Source of the DNA: an uncultured Prevotellaceae bacterium
Lineage (GTDB): Bacteria > Bacteroidota > Bacteroidia > Bacteroidales > Bacteroidaceae
Length of the DNA stretch: 64,000 bases
Assembly: GCA_937900485.1 (NCBI GenBank)
Contig: CALCEL010000041.1
Coordinates: 1-64,000 of the forward strand
Direction: 5' to 3'
The translations under genes were made by a program, and so were the position numbers. Within the stretch, counting starts at the first letter, position 1. Each line of letters begins with the position of its first letter. The notes beneath the pieces were generated by a model. It saw only the letters and a list, made by a program, of their open reading frames with translations, ran no database searches and had not been told where the DNA came from. Below are positions 26,055-34,449 of this stretch, one piece after another.

Positions 26055-27347
26055 ATGTACGGCATCATAGACTGCGATAACTGCTACGTCTCATGCGAGC
26101 GAGTCTTTCGTCCGGACTTAAATGGCAAGCCCGTCATTGTTCTCTCGAACAATGACGGCTGTGTCGTGGCACGCTCCAATGAGGCCAAGCGTCTGGGCAT
26201 CAAGGCCGGCACGCCATACTACCAGGTGACTCAACAGTTCCCCGGTCAGGACATAGCGGTCTTCTCCAGCAACTATGAGCTGTACGGGGAGCTGACGGGA
26301 CGTGTCATCGACATCATAGGCAAGGCCGTGCCCGCCTACTACCGCTACAGCATTGACGAGTGCTTCGTCTACCTTGACGGCATGGAGCATGTTGGTCTGA
26401 AACACTGGGGCGAGGAACTGCATGAGAAGATCAGACGCAGCGTGGGGATGCCCGTGAGCATCGGCGTGGCGCCCAACAAGACACTTGCCAAGATGGCGAG
26501 TCACTTCGCCAAGAAGTACCCCGGCTACCATCATTGCTGCGTGATCGACTCTGACGAGAAACGTGTCAAGGCACTGAAGCTCTATCCCATAGACGAGGTG
26601 TGGGGCATCGGGAGACGCTACGCCGCCCGTCTGGAGTCTCTCGGCGTGAAGACAGCCTACGACTTCGCCTGTCACAGCGCCTCATGGGTGCGTCTCACCT
26701 TCCGCAACACCGTCATCGAGCGCACGTGGCGAGAACTGAACGGCGAGGACTGCGTGCCAAACGAGAAGGTGACAAGAAAGAAAAATATATGTACCAGCCG
26801 CTCGTTCAACGGCATGGTCACGGACCGCGGCGACCTGCGCACGCACGTGTCCAACTATGCCGTCCGCTGTGCAGAGAAGCTGCGTCGCCAAGGCTCTGTC
26901 ACGTCCGTTGTCGGCGTCTTTCTCCACACCAACATGTTTCGGGAGGACCTGCCGCAGTACAGTAACTACCTGGAGACACGTCTCATCACGCCGACCAGCA
27001 ACACCACGGACATCGTGAGTGCCGCTGTCGCCCTCTTGGAGAAGCTCTACAGGAAGGGCTATCATTACAAGAAGGCAGGTGTCATCGTGACAGGTGTCAC
27101 GGCTTCCAGTCCCATACAGCAGGACCTCTTTGACACCGACGTCACTCTGCTGCGTAAGCGGCGACGGTTGGACGCAGTCATCGACCGTATCAACAAGGTG
27201 TACGGCTCTGAGACTGTCGTTCTCGGCTCTCAGCAGTACACAAGGGCCGATGGCGGCAAGGCCGACGTCTTTGCCAACACCATACGGCATGACCACCGCA
27301 GCAAGAATCCGACAACACGGTGGTCGGACATCATAGAACTGACGTGA
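26055..27347 (+). CDS. umuC: UmuC-type Y-family DNA polymerase (Pol V catalytic subunit)
   Basis: 430 residues, normal length. GIIDCDNCYVSCERVF gives the first catalytic aspartates (D6, D8); YRYSIDECFVYLDG gives the Asp-Glu pair of the palm. VLSNNDGCVVARSNEAK is the UmuC nucleotide-binding fingers region, and a helix-hairpin-helix (VWGIGRRYAARLESLG) follows. It copies past DNA lesions together with processed UmuD. It begins 14 nt after the inserted fusion gene, so it relies on read-through from umuD or on a promoter in the AT-rich insert. Its stop lies inside a long hairpin. Confidence 0.95.
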   Translation: MYGIIDCDNCYVSCERVFRPDLNGKPVIVLSNNDGCVVARSNEAKRLGIKAGTPYYQVTQQFPGQDIAVFSSNYELYGELTGRVIDIIGKAVPAYYRYSIDECFVYLDGMEHVGLKHWGEELHEKIRRSVGMPVSIGVAPNKTLAKMASHFAKKYPGYHHCCVIDSDEKRVKALKLYPIDEVWGIGRRYAARLESLGVKTAYDFACHSASWVRLTFRNTVIERTWRELNGEDCVPNEKVTRKKNICTSRSFNGMVTDRGDLRTHVSNYAVRCAEKLRRQGSVTSVVGVFLHTNMFREDLPQYSNYLETRLITPTSNTTDIVSAAVALLEKLYRKGYHYKKAGVIVTGVTASSPIQQDLFDTDVTLLRKRRRLDAVIDRINKVYGSETVVLGSQQYTRADGGKADVFANTIRHDHRSKNPTTRWSDIIELT

Positions 27348-27388
27348 CGCAGGTCATATCGTCTAACAGACGATGACCCGCGTCACGT
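27342..27388 (+). terminator. Hairpin overlapping the umuC stop codon
   Basis: Arms 27342-27364 and 27368-27388 form 9 + 5 + 6 pairs with one mismatch and a 2-nt bulge, 3-nt loop, then TTGTTTGTGGG. Confidence 0.65.
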
Positions 27389-27420
27389 TGTTTGTGGGTT
27401 GAGCATGCGACATCACCGTG

Positions 27421-28368
27421 TCAGGACCTCCATCTCCATCGTCGTTTCACGATGGATGACAGGGAGCTCCTTATCGCATGTAACTGGTTGTTCTTGCCAA
27501 GCACGATGAGAGCCACGGCAAACAGGATGAGGGCGACCCCCGTGATGAGACGCGCGGTCAGTGACTCGCCGAAGAGCATCACTCCTATGGACACCGCCGT
27601 CAGAGGCTCCAACGCTCCCATGATGGCAGTCGCAGTGGCCCCCACCATGTGCACAGCCTTCGTCATGAACACCAGCGACAGCACCGTCGGCACCAGTCCA
27701 AGCCAACAGGCGAAGAACCATGCGCGTGGTGAGGGCGGCATGACAAGTGTCATGTCGGGTGATGACAACGAGTAGACGAGCAGAGTCACGAGGCATATAA
27801 GCATAACGTGGAACGTGAGTTTTATCGTCGTCATGCGTATGTTGGACTGGTTCACTATCACTATATATACGGCATAGGACAATGCGGAGAGCATGACCAG
27901 CACGATGCCGGTGACACTGAGCGACACGTCTCTCCCACCCTCGTAGAGCAGAGCTGTGCCTGTCAGGGCGAGCGATATCGCCGCCACGGTAGACGCTGTG
28001 ATGTGCTCCTTGAAGAATGCTGACATGATAACAGCCACCATCACCGGGTATACGAACAGTATCGTCGAGGCGATGCCGGCATCCATGAAACGGAAGCTGT
28101 GGTAGTACGTGATGCTTGATATGGCGAAGAGAACGCCAAGAGGTGCGAGGGTACTCATGTCACGTCTGCTCACGCAGAACGACTGATGCCCCGTGACCAG
28201 CAACACGGCAAGCATCGCCACTGCCGTGGAAAACCTGTAGACCAACACCGATGCCGTGTTGACACCCTCGTCATACAGCGGCAGCGCGCCCAACGGGTTG
28301 GTGCCGTAACACACCGCAGCCAAAATACCGAAAAATACTCCTTTACCTTTCATCTGTCTGTTATTCAT
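27421..28368 (-). CDS. EamA/DMT-family transporter
   Basis: 315 residues from ATG 28368, which has GGGAG about six bases ahead; ATG 28353 is an alternative, and the frame upstream to 28461 has no membrane or family pattern. About ten hydrophobic helices in two EamA repeats are visible: the first starts GVFFGILAAVCYGTNPLG, the second near VTGIVLVMLSALSYAVYI. ALEPLTAVSIGVMLFGE is a typical EamA segment. Inner-membrane exporter or importer of a small metabolite; substrate unknown. It converges with umuC. Confidence 0.85.
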   Translation of the reverse strand: MNNRQMKGKGVFFGILAAVCYGTNPLGALPLYDEGVNTASVLVYRFSTAVAMLAVLLVTGHQSFCVSRRDMSTLAPLGVLFAISSITYYHSFRFMDAGIASTILFVYPVMVAVIMSAFFKEHITASTVAAISLALTGTALLYEGGRDVSLSVTGIVLVMLSALSYAVYIVIVNQSNIRMTTIKLTFHVMLICLVTLLVYSLSSPDMTLVMPPSPRAWFFACWLGLVPTVLSLVFMTKAVHMVGATATAIMGALEPLTAVSIGVMLFGESLTARLITGVALILFAVALIVLGKNNQLHAIRSSLSSIVKRRWRWRS

Positions 28369-28464
28369 TAGTTCTCCCGTCACACGACAGAGAGACGTTG
28401 CCGCCGCGAAGTTACTAATAGTTCCGTATATTGCGTCATGCTCGCAGTGTTTTAAACACACAAA

Positions 28465-28496
28465 ACAGGAGACTCACCGTCGGGTAAGCCTCCTGT
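28465..28496 (-). terminator. Terminator of the OmpA gene
   Basis: Minus strand: ACAGGAG pairs with CTCCTGT around an inner stem CTTACC/GGTGAG, then TTTTGTGTGTTT. Confidence 0.7.
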
Positions 28497-28542
28497 ACTT
28501 ATTACTTTTCCTTATTACTCATCCCACGATGAGCGTGGTCTA

Positions 28543-29793
28543 TTACTTTGTAGTAGTAGTTGTTGTGGTGGTGGTGGCAGACTTAGGGTTAGTCTCGATG
28601 AATGTAGCCACACGGTTCCAGTCGTTCTCGTCGAAGAGCTCGTCTGTAACACCCATACCCTTAACCTCGAGACGGCTCTTAGAGATGCCGTACTGGTTCA
28701 CGAGGATGTCATAGACAGCCTGAGCGCGAGCCTCAGAGAGCTTCTGGTTGAGCTCTGGGTTACCCTCTGGAGAAGCATAACCCTGGATACGGACCTTAGA
28801 CTGAGGGTTATTCTTCATATAAGTGGCGATCATCGCTACAGAAGGTCTCTGTGAAGCGTCGACTGTCTTCTTACCGAGTCCGTAGATGACCATTGGGGCG
28901 AGCTGAGTAGTAGTTTGGTTAACGACAGTAGTTGTTGTGACAGTCTTGTCCTTCGCCTTCTCAGCAGCGAGCTGGTTCTTGAGATCGTCGATAGTCTTCT
29001 GATCGTCAGCCACAGTGTTGTTGAGGTTTCTGTTAGCAGCGCGGAGCTGGTTGATCTGGTCGTTCATCTCGTCAATCATGTCCTGGTTGTACTTACCGTT
29101 GTTGATAACGAAAGAGTGAGTACCATTAGAGTTACCGAAGTGGTAAGTCACACCAGCGAGGAGAGTGATGAATGAGTTGTTGACGTTAAGAGATGTGGTA
29201 GTGCTGCCAAAGCTCTTGAACGCAGTGTTGCTGAGAACGTAGTTGATAGAAGGCTTGAGGTTGATTGACCATGCCTTGTCCTCACCGAGGTTCCAGTTGA
29301 AGTCAGCGCCGAAGTCAACAGTGATGTTGTTACGTGAGTTACATCCCACATAGTAAGGATAGCTCTTTCCGAACTCAGATATCATACCTACGCCGGCGCG
29401 TGCGACAACCTCGAAGTTACGTGGTGTGCCGTTGTATCCAGCGAAGAGGTTTGACAGGTTGAAGAGACCGTTGACACCGAGGTTACCGAAGTCAAACGCT
29501 GTCTTAGGAGCGTTCTTATAGAAGAGGTGTGTCTTCTTGTTTGTGTTATTGTCATTGATGCCAACCATGTAGTTCACACCGAGTCCGAAGATTGGAGTAA
29601 TCTGCTTCTGCAACTCAATGTTGATGGCTGCTCTGTTATCACCGAACACATTCTGTCCGACTGTTGGCTGGTATACACCTGCCTGTACGCCGATTGACCA
29701 GTTGTCTGTGAATTTGCTTCCCTCAACGGAAACTTGTGCATTAGCTGCGCTAACTGTTGCAGCCATGGCAAGATTCAATAAGATCTTTTTCAT
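28543..29793 (-). CDS. OmpA-family outer-membrane protein
   Basis: 416 residues. Signal peptide about 1-19 (VSAANAQ). Residues about 20-215 form an 8-strand barrel; about 235-275 is a heptad-like coiled segment (INQLRAANRNL, DDLKNQLAAEKAKD). About 300-405 is the OmpA peptidoglycan-binding domain (VRIQGYASPEGNPELNQKLSEARA split across helices). It anchors the outer membrane to peptidoglycan. The C-terminus is SATTTTTTTTTK, nine threonines coded by mixed ACT/ACC/ACA triplets, likely length-variable. It has its own -7 box and terminator. Confidence 0.93.
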   Translation of the reverse strand: MKKILLNLAMAATVSAANAQVSVEGSKFTDNWSIGVQAGVYQPTVGQNVFGDNRAAINIELQKQITPIFGLGVNYMVGINDNNTNKKTHLFYKNAPKTAFDFGNLGVNGLFNLSNLFAGYNGTPRNFEVVARAGVGMISEFGKSYPYYVGCNSRNNITVDFGADFNWNLGEDKAWSINLKPSINYVLSNTAFKSFGSTTTSLNVNNSFITLLAGVTYHFGNSNGTHSFVINNGKYNQDMIDEMNDQINQLRAANRNLNNTVADDQKTIDDLKNQLAAEKAKDKTVTTTTVVNQTTTQLAPMVIYGLGKKTVDASQRPSVAMIATYMKNNPQSKVRIQGYASPEGNPELNQKLSEARAQAVYDILVNQYGISKSRLEVKGMGVTDELFDENDWNRVATFIETNPKSATTTTTTTTTK

Positions 29794-29870
29794 TTCTTGT
29801 TCTTATTAGTCGTTAATATTATTATGGAAAAGTATCAATTTAGGTTATGAAAATAGCGTTTTCAACCTCG

Positions 29871-29878
29871 CAAAGATA
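29871..29878 (-). promoter_or_regulatory. -7 box TATCTTTG of the OmpA gene
   Basis: Minus-strand TATCTTTGC, a perfect -7, 78 nt before the ATG at 29793. No clear TTTG at 19-21 bp. Confidence 0.5.
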
Positions 29879-30200
29879 TATTTTTATTTTCTTCCATTTG
29901 TTAAATTTTGATAAGAAAAAAACAACAAATTATCCTACATCAATGAAAATAATGCAAAATCTATAAAATATATATGTTTTTGACATATATTCTTTGTTTT
30001 TTACTGTTCATGTATCACACAGATAATGTTACATACTTCTATCTGCTACTGATCTTTATTTCCACATCTATGACTTCACGACAAACGAGTGGAATGCTAT
30101 GCAATTTCTCTCCTGTTCTTTTGCGTTTTGGTGATGTAGCGACCAAAGTGTCGCGTGAACTATTTGATGCAAATTTTCGATAATTTTCCGAATTTAGAGG
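29879..30200. other. AT-rich region between two minus-strand -7 boxes
   Basis: About 320 nt with no convincing gene on either strand. Short frames here lack family pattern. It would be transcribed if the -7 box at 30201-30208 is used, giving either a long OmpA leader or a small RNA. Confidence 0.35.
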
Positions 30201-30208
30201 CAAAATTA
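30201..30208 (-). promoter_or_regulatory. Possible -7 box TAATTTTG downstream of dnaK
   Basis: Minus-strand TAATTTTGC; a TTTG lies 17 bp upstream, closer than the usual 19-21. It sits just past the dnaK terminator and points towards OmpA, about 400 nt away. Confidence 0.3.
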
Positions 30209-30227
30209 CAAAGTTTAACCAAAAGCA

Positions 30228-30262
30228 AAATCCCGCATAACTACTTGAGTTATACGGGATTT
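30228..30262 (-). terminator. Terminator of dnaK
   Basis: 15-nt arms (AAATCCCG.ATAACT type) with one mismatch and a 5-nt loop, then TGCTTTTGG on the minus strand, 31 nt past the dnaK stop. Confidence 0.8.
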
Positions 30263-30292
30263 CCATAATTGCTTGTTATTTGCTTATCAAAC

Positions 30293-32218
30293 TTATTTCA
30301 CCTCCTCAAAGTCGGCATCCTGAACATCCTGAGTGTTCTGTCCTGAAGGTCCAGCCTGCTGACCACCCTGGAAACCTGCGCCGCCCATGTTAGGGTTTGC
30401 GCCCGGCTGCGCACCAGCGGCGTACATCTTCTGGCTTGCTGCCTGCATCTTCTCATTGAGAGAGTTGATGGCAGCGTCGATAGCTGCGAGGTCGCCACTG
30501 TCCTTTGCCTTCTTGAGTTCCTCGACTGCAGCCTCGATAGCCGGCTTATCCTCAGAAGGAATCTTGTCACCGTTCTCCTTCAAGAAGTTCTCAGTCTGGA
30601 ACGCCATAGAGTCAGCCTGGTTAATCTTCTCAATACGCTCCTTCTCCTTCTTGTCAGCCTCAGCATTAGCCTCAGCCTCAGCCTTCATACGCTCAATCTC
30701 TTCCTTAGAGAGACCAGATGAAGCCTCGATACGGATCTCCTGTTCCTTACCCGTTGCCTTATCCTTAGCTGACACCTTCAAGATACCATTGGCGTCGATG
30801 TCGAAGCTGACCTCAATCTGTGGCACACCACGACGAGCAGGAGCGATACCTGTCAGGTTGAATATACCGATTTGCTTGTTCTGGTTAGCCATTGGTCGGT
30901 TACCCTGAAGCACACGAATAGTCACCTCAGTCTGATTGTCTGCCGCTGTTGAGTACACCTCAGTCTTCTTGCATGGAATTGTTGTGTTAGCCTCGATCAT
31001 AGTAGTCATGACACCACCGAGAGTCTCGATACCCATATTGAGCGGAGTGACGTCAAGAAGAACGATGTCGCCAACACCCTCTTCCTTATTAAGGATGGCA
31101 CCCTGGATGGAAGCACCCACAGCAACAACCTCGTCTGGGTTCACTCCCTTTGAAGGAGCCTTGCCGAAGTAGTCCTGAACGAGCTGCTGGACAGCAGGGA
31201 TACGGCTTGATCCACCTACGAGGATAACCTCGTCAATGTCACTTGTTGATATGCCAGCGTCTCTGATTGCGTTCTTACACGGCTCAAGACAAGCCTGGAT
31301 GAGGTTATGAGCCAACGCCTCGAACTTAGCGCGTGTGAGAGTTGTGACAAGGTGCTTTGGAACACCGCCCACAGCAGTGATGTAAGGGAGATTGATCTCT
31401 GTGCTTGAACCGCTTGAGAGTTCAATCTTAGCCTTCTCTGCAGCCTCTTTCAGACGCTGCATAGCCATTGGGTCCTGAGTAAGGTCGACACCCTCATTAG
31501 CTTTGAAGTCACTTGCCAACCAGTCGATGATTACCTGGTCGAAGTCATCACCACCGAGGTGAGTATTACCATTAGTAGAGAGAACCTCGAACACACCGCC
31601 GCCGAACTCAAGGATAGAGATATCGAAAGTACCACCACCAAGGTCGAACACAGCGATCTTCATATCCTTGTTAGCCTTGTCAATACCATAGGCGAGAGCC
31701 GCAGCAGTAGGCTCGTTCACGATACGCTTAACCTCAAGGCCTGCGATCTGGCCAGCCTCCTTAGTAGCCTGACGCTGTGAGTCAGAGAAGTAAGCAGGAA
31801 CAGTGATGACAGCCTCAGTAACCTCCTGTCCGAGATAGTCCTCTGCAGTCTTCTTCATCTTCTGAAGAATCATAGCGGAAATCTCCTGTGGAGTATAAAG
31901 ACGTCCGTCGATATCCACACGTGGAGTGTTGTTATCACCTTTCTTAACTGTGTAAGGCACGTGTGAGATCTCATTCTGGACCTGATCATATGTCTCACCC
32001 ATGAAACGCTTGATAGAGAAAATAGTGTTCTTTGGGTTTGTGATAGCTTGACGCTTCGCAGGATCACCGACCTTACGCTCGCCTCCTTCAACGAAACCTA
32101 CCACAGAAGGAGTAGTGCGCTTACCCTCACTATTAGCAATAACCACTGGTTCATTGCCCTCAAAGACTGAAACACATGAGTTTGTTGTTCCTAAGTCGAT
32201 ACCAATAATCTTTCCCAT
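30293..32218 (-). CDS. dnaK: Chaperone DnaK (Hsp70)
   Basis: 641 residues, full length. The ATPase domain (about 1-385) has GIDLGTTNSCVSVFEG, AVFDLGGGTFDISIL and ILVGGSSRIPAV; the substrate domain follows with DVTPLNMGIETLGG and the inter-domain DIVLLDVTPL. The C-terminal lid and Gly/Gln-rich tail end in DADFEEVK. It folds and protects proteins in the cytosol with DnaJ and GrpE; neither is adjacent here. The gene stands alone with its own terminator. Upstream lies a 547-nt gap with a cluster of inverted repeats and no standard -7 box, suggesting stress-specific control (inference). Confidence 0.98.
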   Translation of the reverse strand: MGKIIGIDLGTTNSCVSVFEGNEPVVIANSEGKRTTPSVVGFVEGGERKVGDPAKRQAITNPKNTIFSIKRFMGETYDQVQNEISHVPYTVKKGDNNTPRVDIDGRLYTPQEISAMILQKMKKTAEDYLGQEVTEAVITVPAYFSDSQRQATKEAGQIAGLEVKRIVNEPTAAALAYGIDKANKDMKIAVFDLGGGTFDISILEFGGGVFEVLSTNGNTHLGGDDFDQVIIDWLASDFKANEGVDLTQDPMAMQRLKEAAEKAKIELSSGSSTEINLPYITAVGGVPKHLVTTLTRAKFEALAHNLIQACLEPCKNAIRDAGISTSDIDEVILVGGSSRIPAVQQLVQDYFGKAPSKGVNPDEVVAVGASIQGAILNKEEGVGDIVLLDVTPLNMGIETLGGVMTTMIEANTTIPCKKTEVYSTAADNQTEVTIRVLQGNRPMANQNKQIGIFNLTGIAPARRGVPQIEVSFDIDANGILKVSAKDKATGKEQEIRIEASSGLSKEEIERMKAEAEANAEADKKEKERIEKINQADSMAFQTENFLKENGDKIPSEDKPAIEAAVEELKKAKDSGDLAAIDAAINSLNEKMQAASQKMYAAGAQPGANPNMGGAGFQGGQQAGPSGQNTQDVQDADFEEVK

Positions 32219-32765
32219 AATCTATTTATTTTTTTGTTATTTCTATTATTATTTGTCATGTCATATCAGACACCCGACACTACGGCTAAGGGCAAATGGT
32301 ATGCCAACACCCCACCCTACCATGCCACAACGCAGAAAATCTGCCAAATGTCAGTGGCAGACTGCCAAAATCTGACAAAACGACAAGATTTTACATGTCA
32401 TACATCCTTCTCATGTCAGTCACACAAAACGTTGTCACCTCATTTATCGTCTCTGTCATCAGCGTTGACAACATCTCCCCAACCCGCCTCACTGTCACGT
32501 CCTCGTTTGTTGTCACTCATCATGGAAAACATGTCAGAGAATAAAAGAAACGCATCCGAATGGATTGCGTTCACCATTCAGACACGTATCAAGATGAAAT
32601 CAGATTATTCTCAAATAAGACAGAACACGTTTCCCGGAGCAGTGAAGAGTCTATGTGCGTCAGCCCTAGAAGAAAAGGAGGAAAAGCGGTGAGCGTGTTC
32701 ATGTGTGGCTATCGGCAGAGATATATCTTTCCTACGTTTCTCACACATTCCGTACATTCCTCTCA
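32219..32765. other. 547-nt non-coding gap upstream of dnaK
   Basis: No credible gene. The frame at 32234-32692 has biased, low-complexity composition and no family pattern. It contains the inverted-repeat cluster at 32340-32377 and several TGTCA/TGCCA words around it. Confidence 0.5.
32340..32377. promoter_or_regulatory. Overlapping inverted repeats upstream of dnaK
   Basis: TCTGCCA (32340-32346) pairs with TGGCAGA (32355-32361). Alternatively TGTCAG (32349-32354) pairs with CTGACA (32372-32377) around GGCAG/CTGCC (32356-32360 / 32362-32366). The two foldings exclude each other. This may be a protein-binding operator or an RNA structure about 120-160 nt before the dnaK ATG. Confidence 0.45.
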
Positions 32766-33641
32766 CTACTTCCTCAGGAAACCTTTCTGATGATTGTATG
32801 CCTGTCCCTCGCTCGCCACCCAGTCGATGAACTGTTTAGCAGACGGCTTTTGTGCTTTATAAGAGAAACCGAATGACACGATAGGTATAAGGTCCGTCTT
32901 CTCTGTTTCAAGCATCTTGATTGTCTCGTCAAGGTTTCCGCCCTGGAGAACACGCTGCTGGTCATTCTTAAGGTTGAGAGGAAGAATCAAAAGCTCAGAC
33001 TTCAGAGTTCTTGTCGTCGTATTGTAGAGATAAGCGACGTTATTGAATGTGATGCTCGCTTTGTCATCCTCGATGGCATTGATGAGAAAAGCGTCGTCAC
33101 CAGAGATACGATTGCCGCGCAGCTCAGACACCTGATAGCCGAAATATGTGGCGAAGACAGAAGAAGCGCCACCGGCGTTAGCGCTTGAATACACCGTCAA
33201 CTTATCGCGCAGCTTGCCGAGCTTACCACCGATTGGCTCGTCATCCTCAGCGTACTCGTCCTCGAGGCTGGAGAAATACAGTTTACGCAGGTCACTCTTG
33301 CTCCAGTGTCTCTTTCTCAGTTCAGCAGACAAGGGATTTCCGACTGTAGTGACAGGTAAGATGGCAGACCGTCCGACCACTGTCACCTCATCACTCGTTT
33401 CATCGGCATTGACAAGAGAGAGGTCTGCGTCACGTCCCTGCTTACCCACCACCATAACCTTAACCTCCGGATTCACCTTCATATATGCTGTAGCCCATGC
33501 CTCGACAAGAGCCTTGCTGACACGGCTTGCCTTAACAGTCACGATGTTCTCAGCGGCGTAACCAGTCTCAACGTCTGCCGCAAATGTTGCCGGTGCAAAT
33601 AACAACGCAAATGCAACTGAAAAAAACTTGATTGTCTTCAT
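32766..33641 (-). CDS. PstS-like substrate-binding protein
   Basis: 291 residues. Signal peptide about 1-21 (ATFAAD), no lipid Cys. The fold markers are those of PstS-like binding proteins: the early SKALVEAWATAYMKVNPEV, VVGRSAILPVTT and the late FIDWVASEGQAYNHQKGF. Typical PstS binds phosphate in the periplasm for a PstCAB pump; no such pump genes are here and several signature residues of true PstS are not evident. It may bind another anion or act in Bacteroidota phosphate sensing. Single-gene unit with its own -7 box. Confidence 0.7.
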   Translation of the reverse strand: MKTIKFFSVAFALLFAPATFAADVETGYAAENIVTVKASRVSKALVEAWATAYMKVNPEVKVMVVGKQGRDADLSLVNADETSDEVTVVGRSAILPVTTVGNPLSAELRKRHWSKSDLRKLYFSSLEDEYAEDDEPIGGKLGKLRDKLTVYSSANAGGASSVFATYFGYQVSELRGNRISGDDAFLINAIEDDKASITFNNVAYLYNTTTRTLKSELLILPLNLKNDQQRVLQGGNLDETIKMLETEKTDLIPIVSFGFSYKAQKPSAKQFIDWVASEGQAYNHQKGFLRK

Positions 33642-33691
33642 AAAGCTATACTTTCTTAATTAGTTATTAATGACTTTTTCTTTTTCTGATG

Positions 33692-33699
33692 CAAAGATA
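33692..33699 (-). promoter_or_regulatory. -7 box TATCTTTG of the PstS-like gene
   Basis: Minus-strand TATCTTTGC, 51 nt before the ATG at 33641; TTTC lies near the -33 position. Confidence 0.5.
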
Positions 33700-33753
33700 G
33701 AGTGTTCGTGCATGGTACGAAATCCCTCGTAAGTGGCATTTCACATACCACGA

Positions 33754-34380
33754 TTATGGTAGACGGGATGTCTGCGTTGAGCTTACAGAAAACGTATTCA
33801 CCTGTAAATCACCTTCTCTGTACAGAATATCAATCACCTTATTCATCACGCACAGACAACATGCAGAGCATTCCGCACATCGTTTTCCTCGAGGTATCCC
33901 CTTGCGTATCACATCACAGCCGACGCTCCCATAGCGGTCGTGTAAAGAATCATACACCTCACGTGAGAGACCACGCAGTTTCTGTCCGTCTCCACTTGCG
34001 TAGTTATTAAGAGCCATAAGGGCTCCTGTAAGAGCTCCACACGTACCCTTGAGTGAGCCAGCCACTCCTCCCGAGAACGTCACAGCTTGTCGGTGCAGCT
34101 GCTCATCGCTCATGGGATTACCTAGCAGACGGCTCAATCCCACATAAGTCATCGGAGCGCACCCATAATGAATATCGTAGTATTCCCTGACCACTCTCTC
34201 GACATCGGCCTTCAGAGAATCGACACTTTGCCGATAAGTGAAAGCCGTATACAGCGCTTTTCTTCCACTGAAATCACCGATAACCGTTTTGATGCTACCA
34301 CTATCCGTCGGCTCCTGCGCCTTGGACTCACTCCCCACAGCTGTCAAGACCGCCAGACACACCATAATATATTTATCCAT
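33754..34380 (-). CDS. Putatively exported C_GCAxxG_C_C family protein
   Basis: 208 residues. The family's spaced cysteines are present: GCAPMTYVG (C74) as the GCAxxG box, GTCGALTGALM (C114), C155, and a cluster C168-A-E-C171-S-A-C174-C175 plus C177. Such proteins are small, Cys-rich and suspected to bind a metal or redox cofactor; function is unproven. Unlike most members it begins with a weak signal peptide (about 1-21, SESKAQ), so it may work in the periplasm. It lies 69 nt after SusD on the same strand and could be the last gene of that operon. Confidence 0.7.
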   Translation of the reverse strand: MDKYIMVCLAVLTAVGSESKAQEPTDSGSIKTVIGDFSGRKALYTAFTYRQSVDSLKADVERVVREYYDIHYGCAPMTYVGLSRLLGNPMSDEQLHRQAVTFSGGVAGSLKGTCGALTGALMALNNYASGDGQKLRGLSREVYDSLHDRYGSVGCDVIRKGIPRGKRCAECSACCLCVMNKVIDILYREGDLQVNTFSVSSTQTSRLP

Positions 34381-34449
34381 AAATATATTTATTCACATAT
34401 GTAATACATAAGGTGTGGGATCCATTATTGGCCCCCACCACATAAAACA

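Noticed and set aside
26118..26675. 185-codon minus-strand frame
   Set aside because: Lies wholly inside umuC on the other strand; a shadow of its G+C-rich codons.
28547..28580. GTAGTAGTTGTTGTGG triplet run as a possible intergenic microsatellite
   Set aside because: It is coding: it makes the poly-threonine tail of the OmpA protein.
32234..32692. 152-codon frame upstream of dnaK
   Set aside because: Composition is biased, no signal or family pattern, and it fills a regulatory gap with palindromes.
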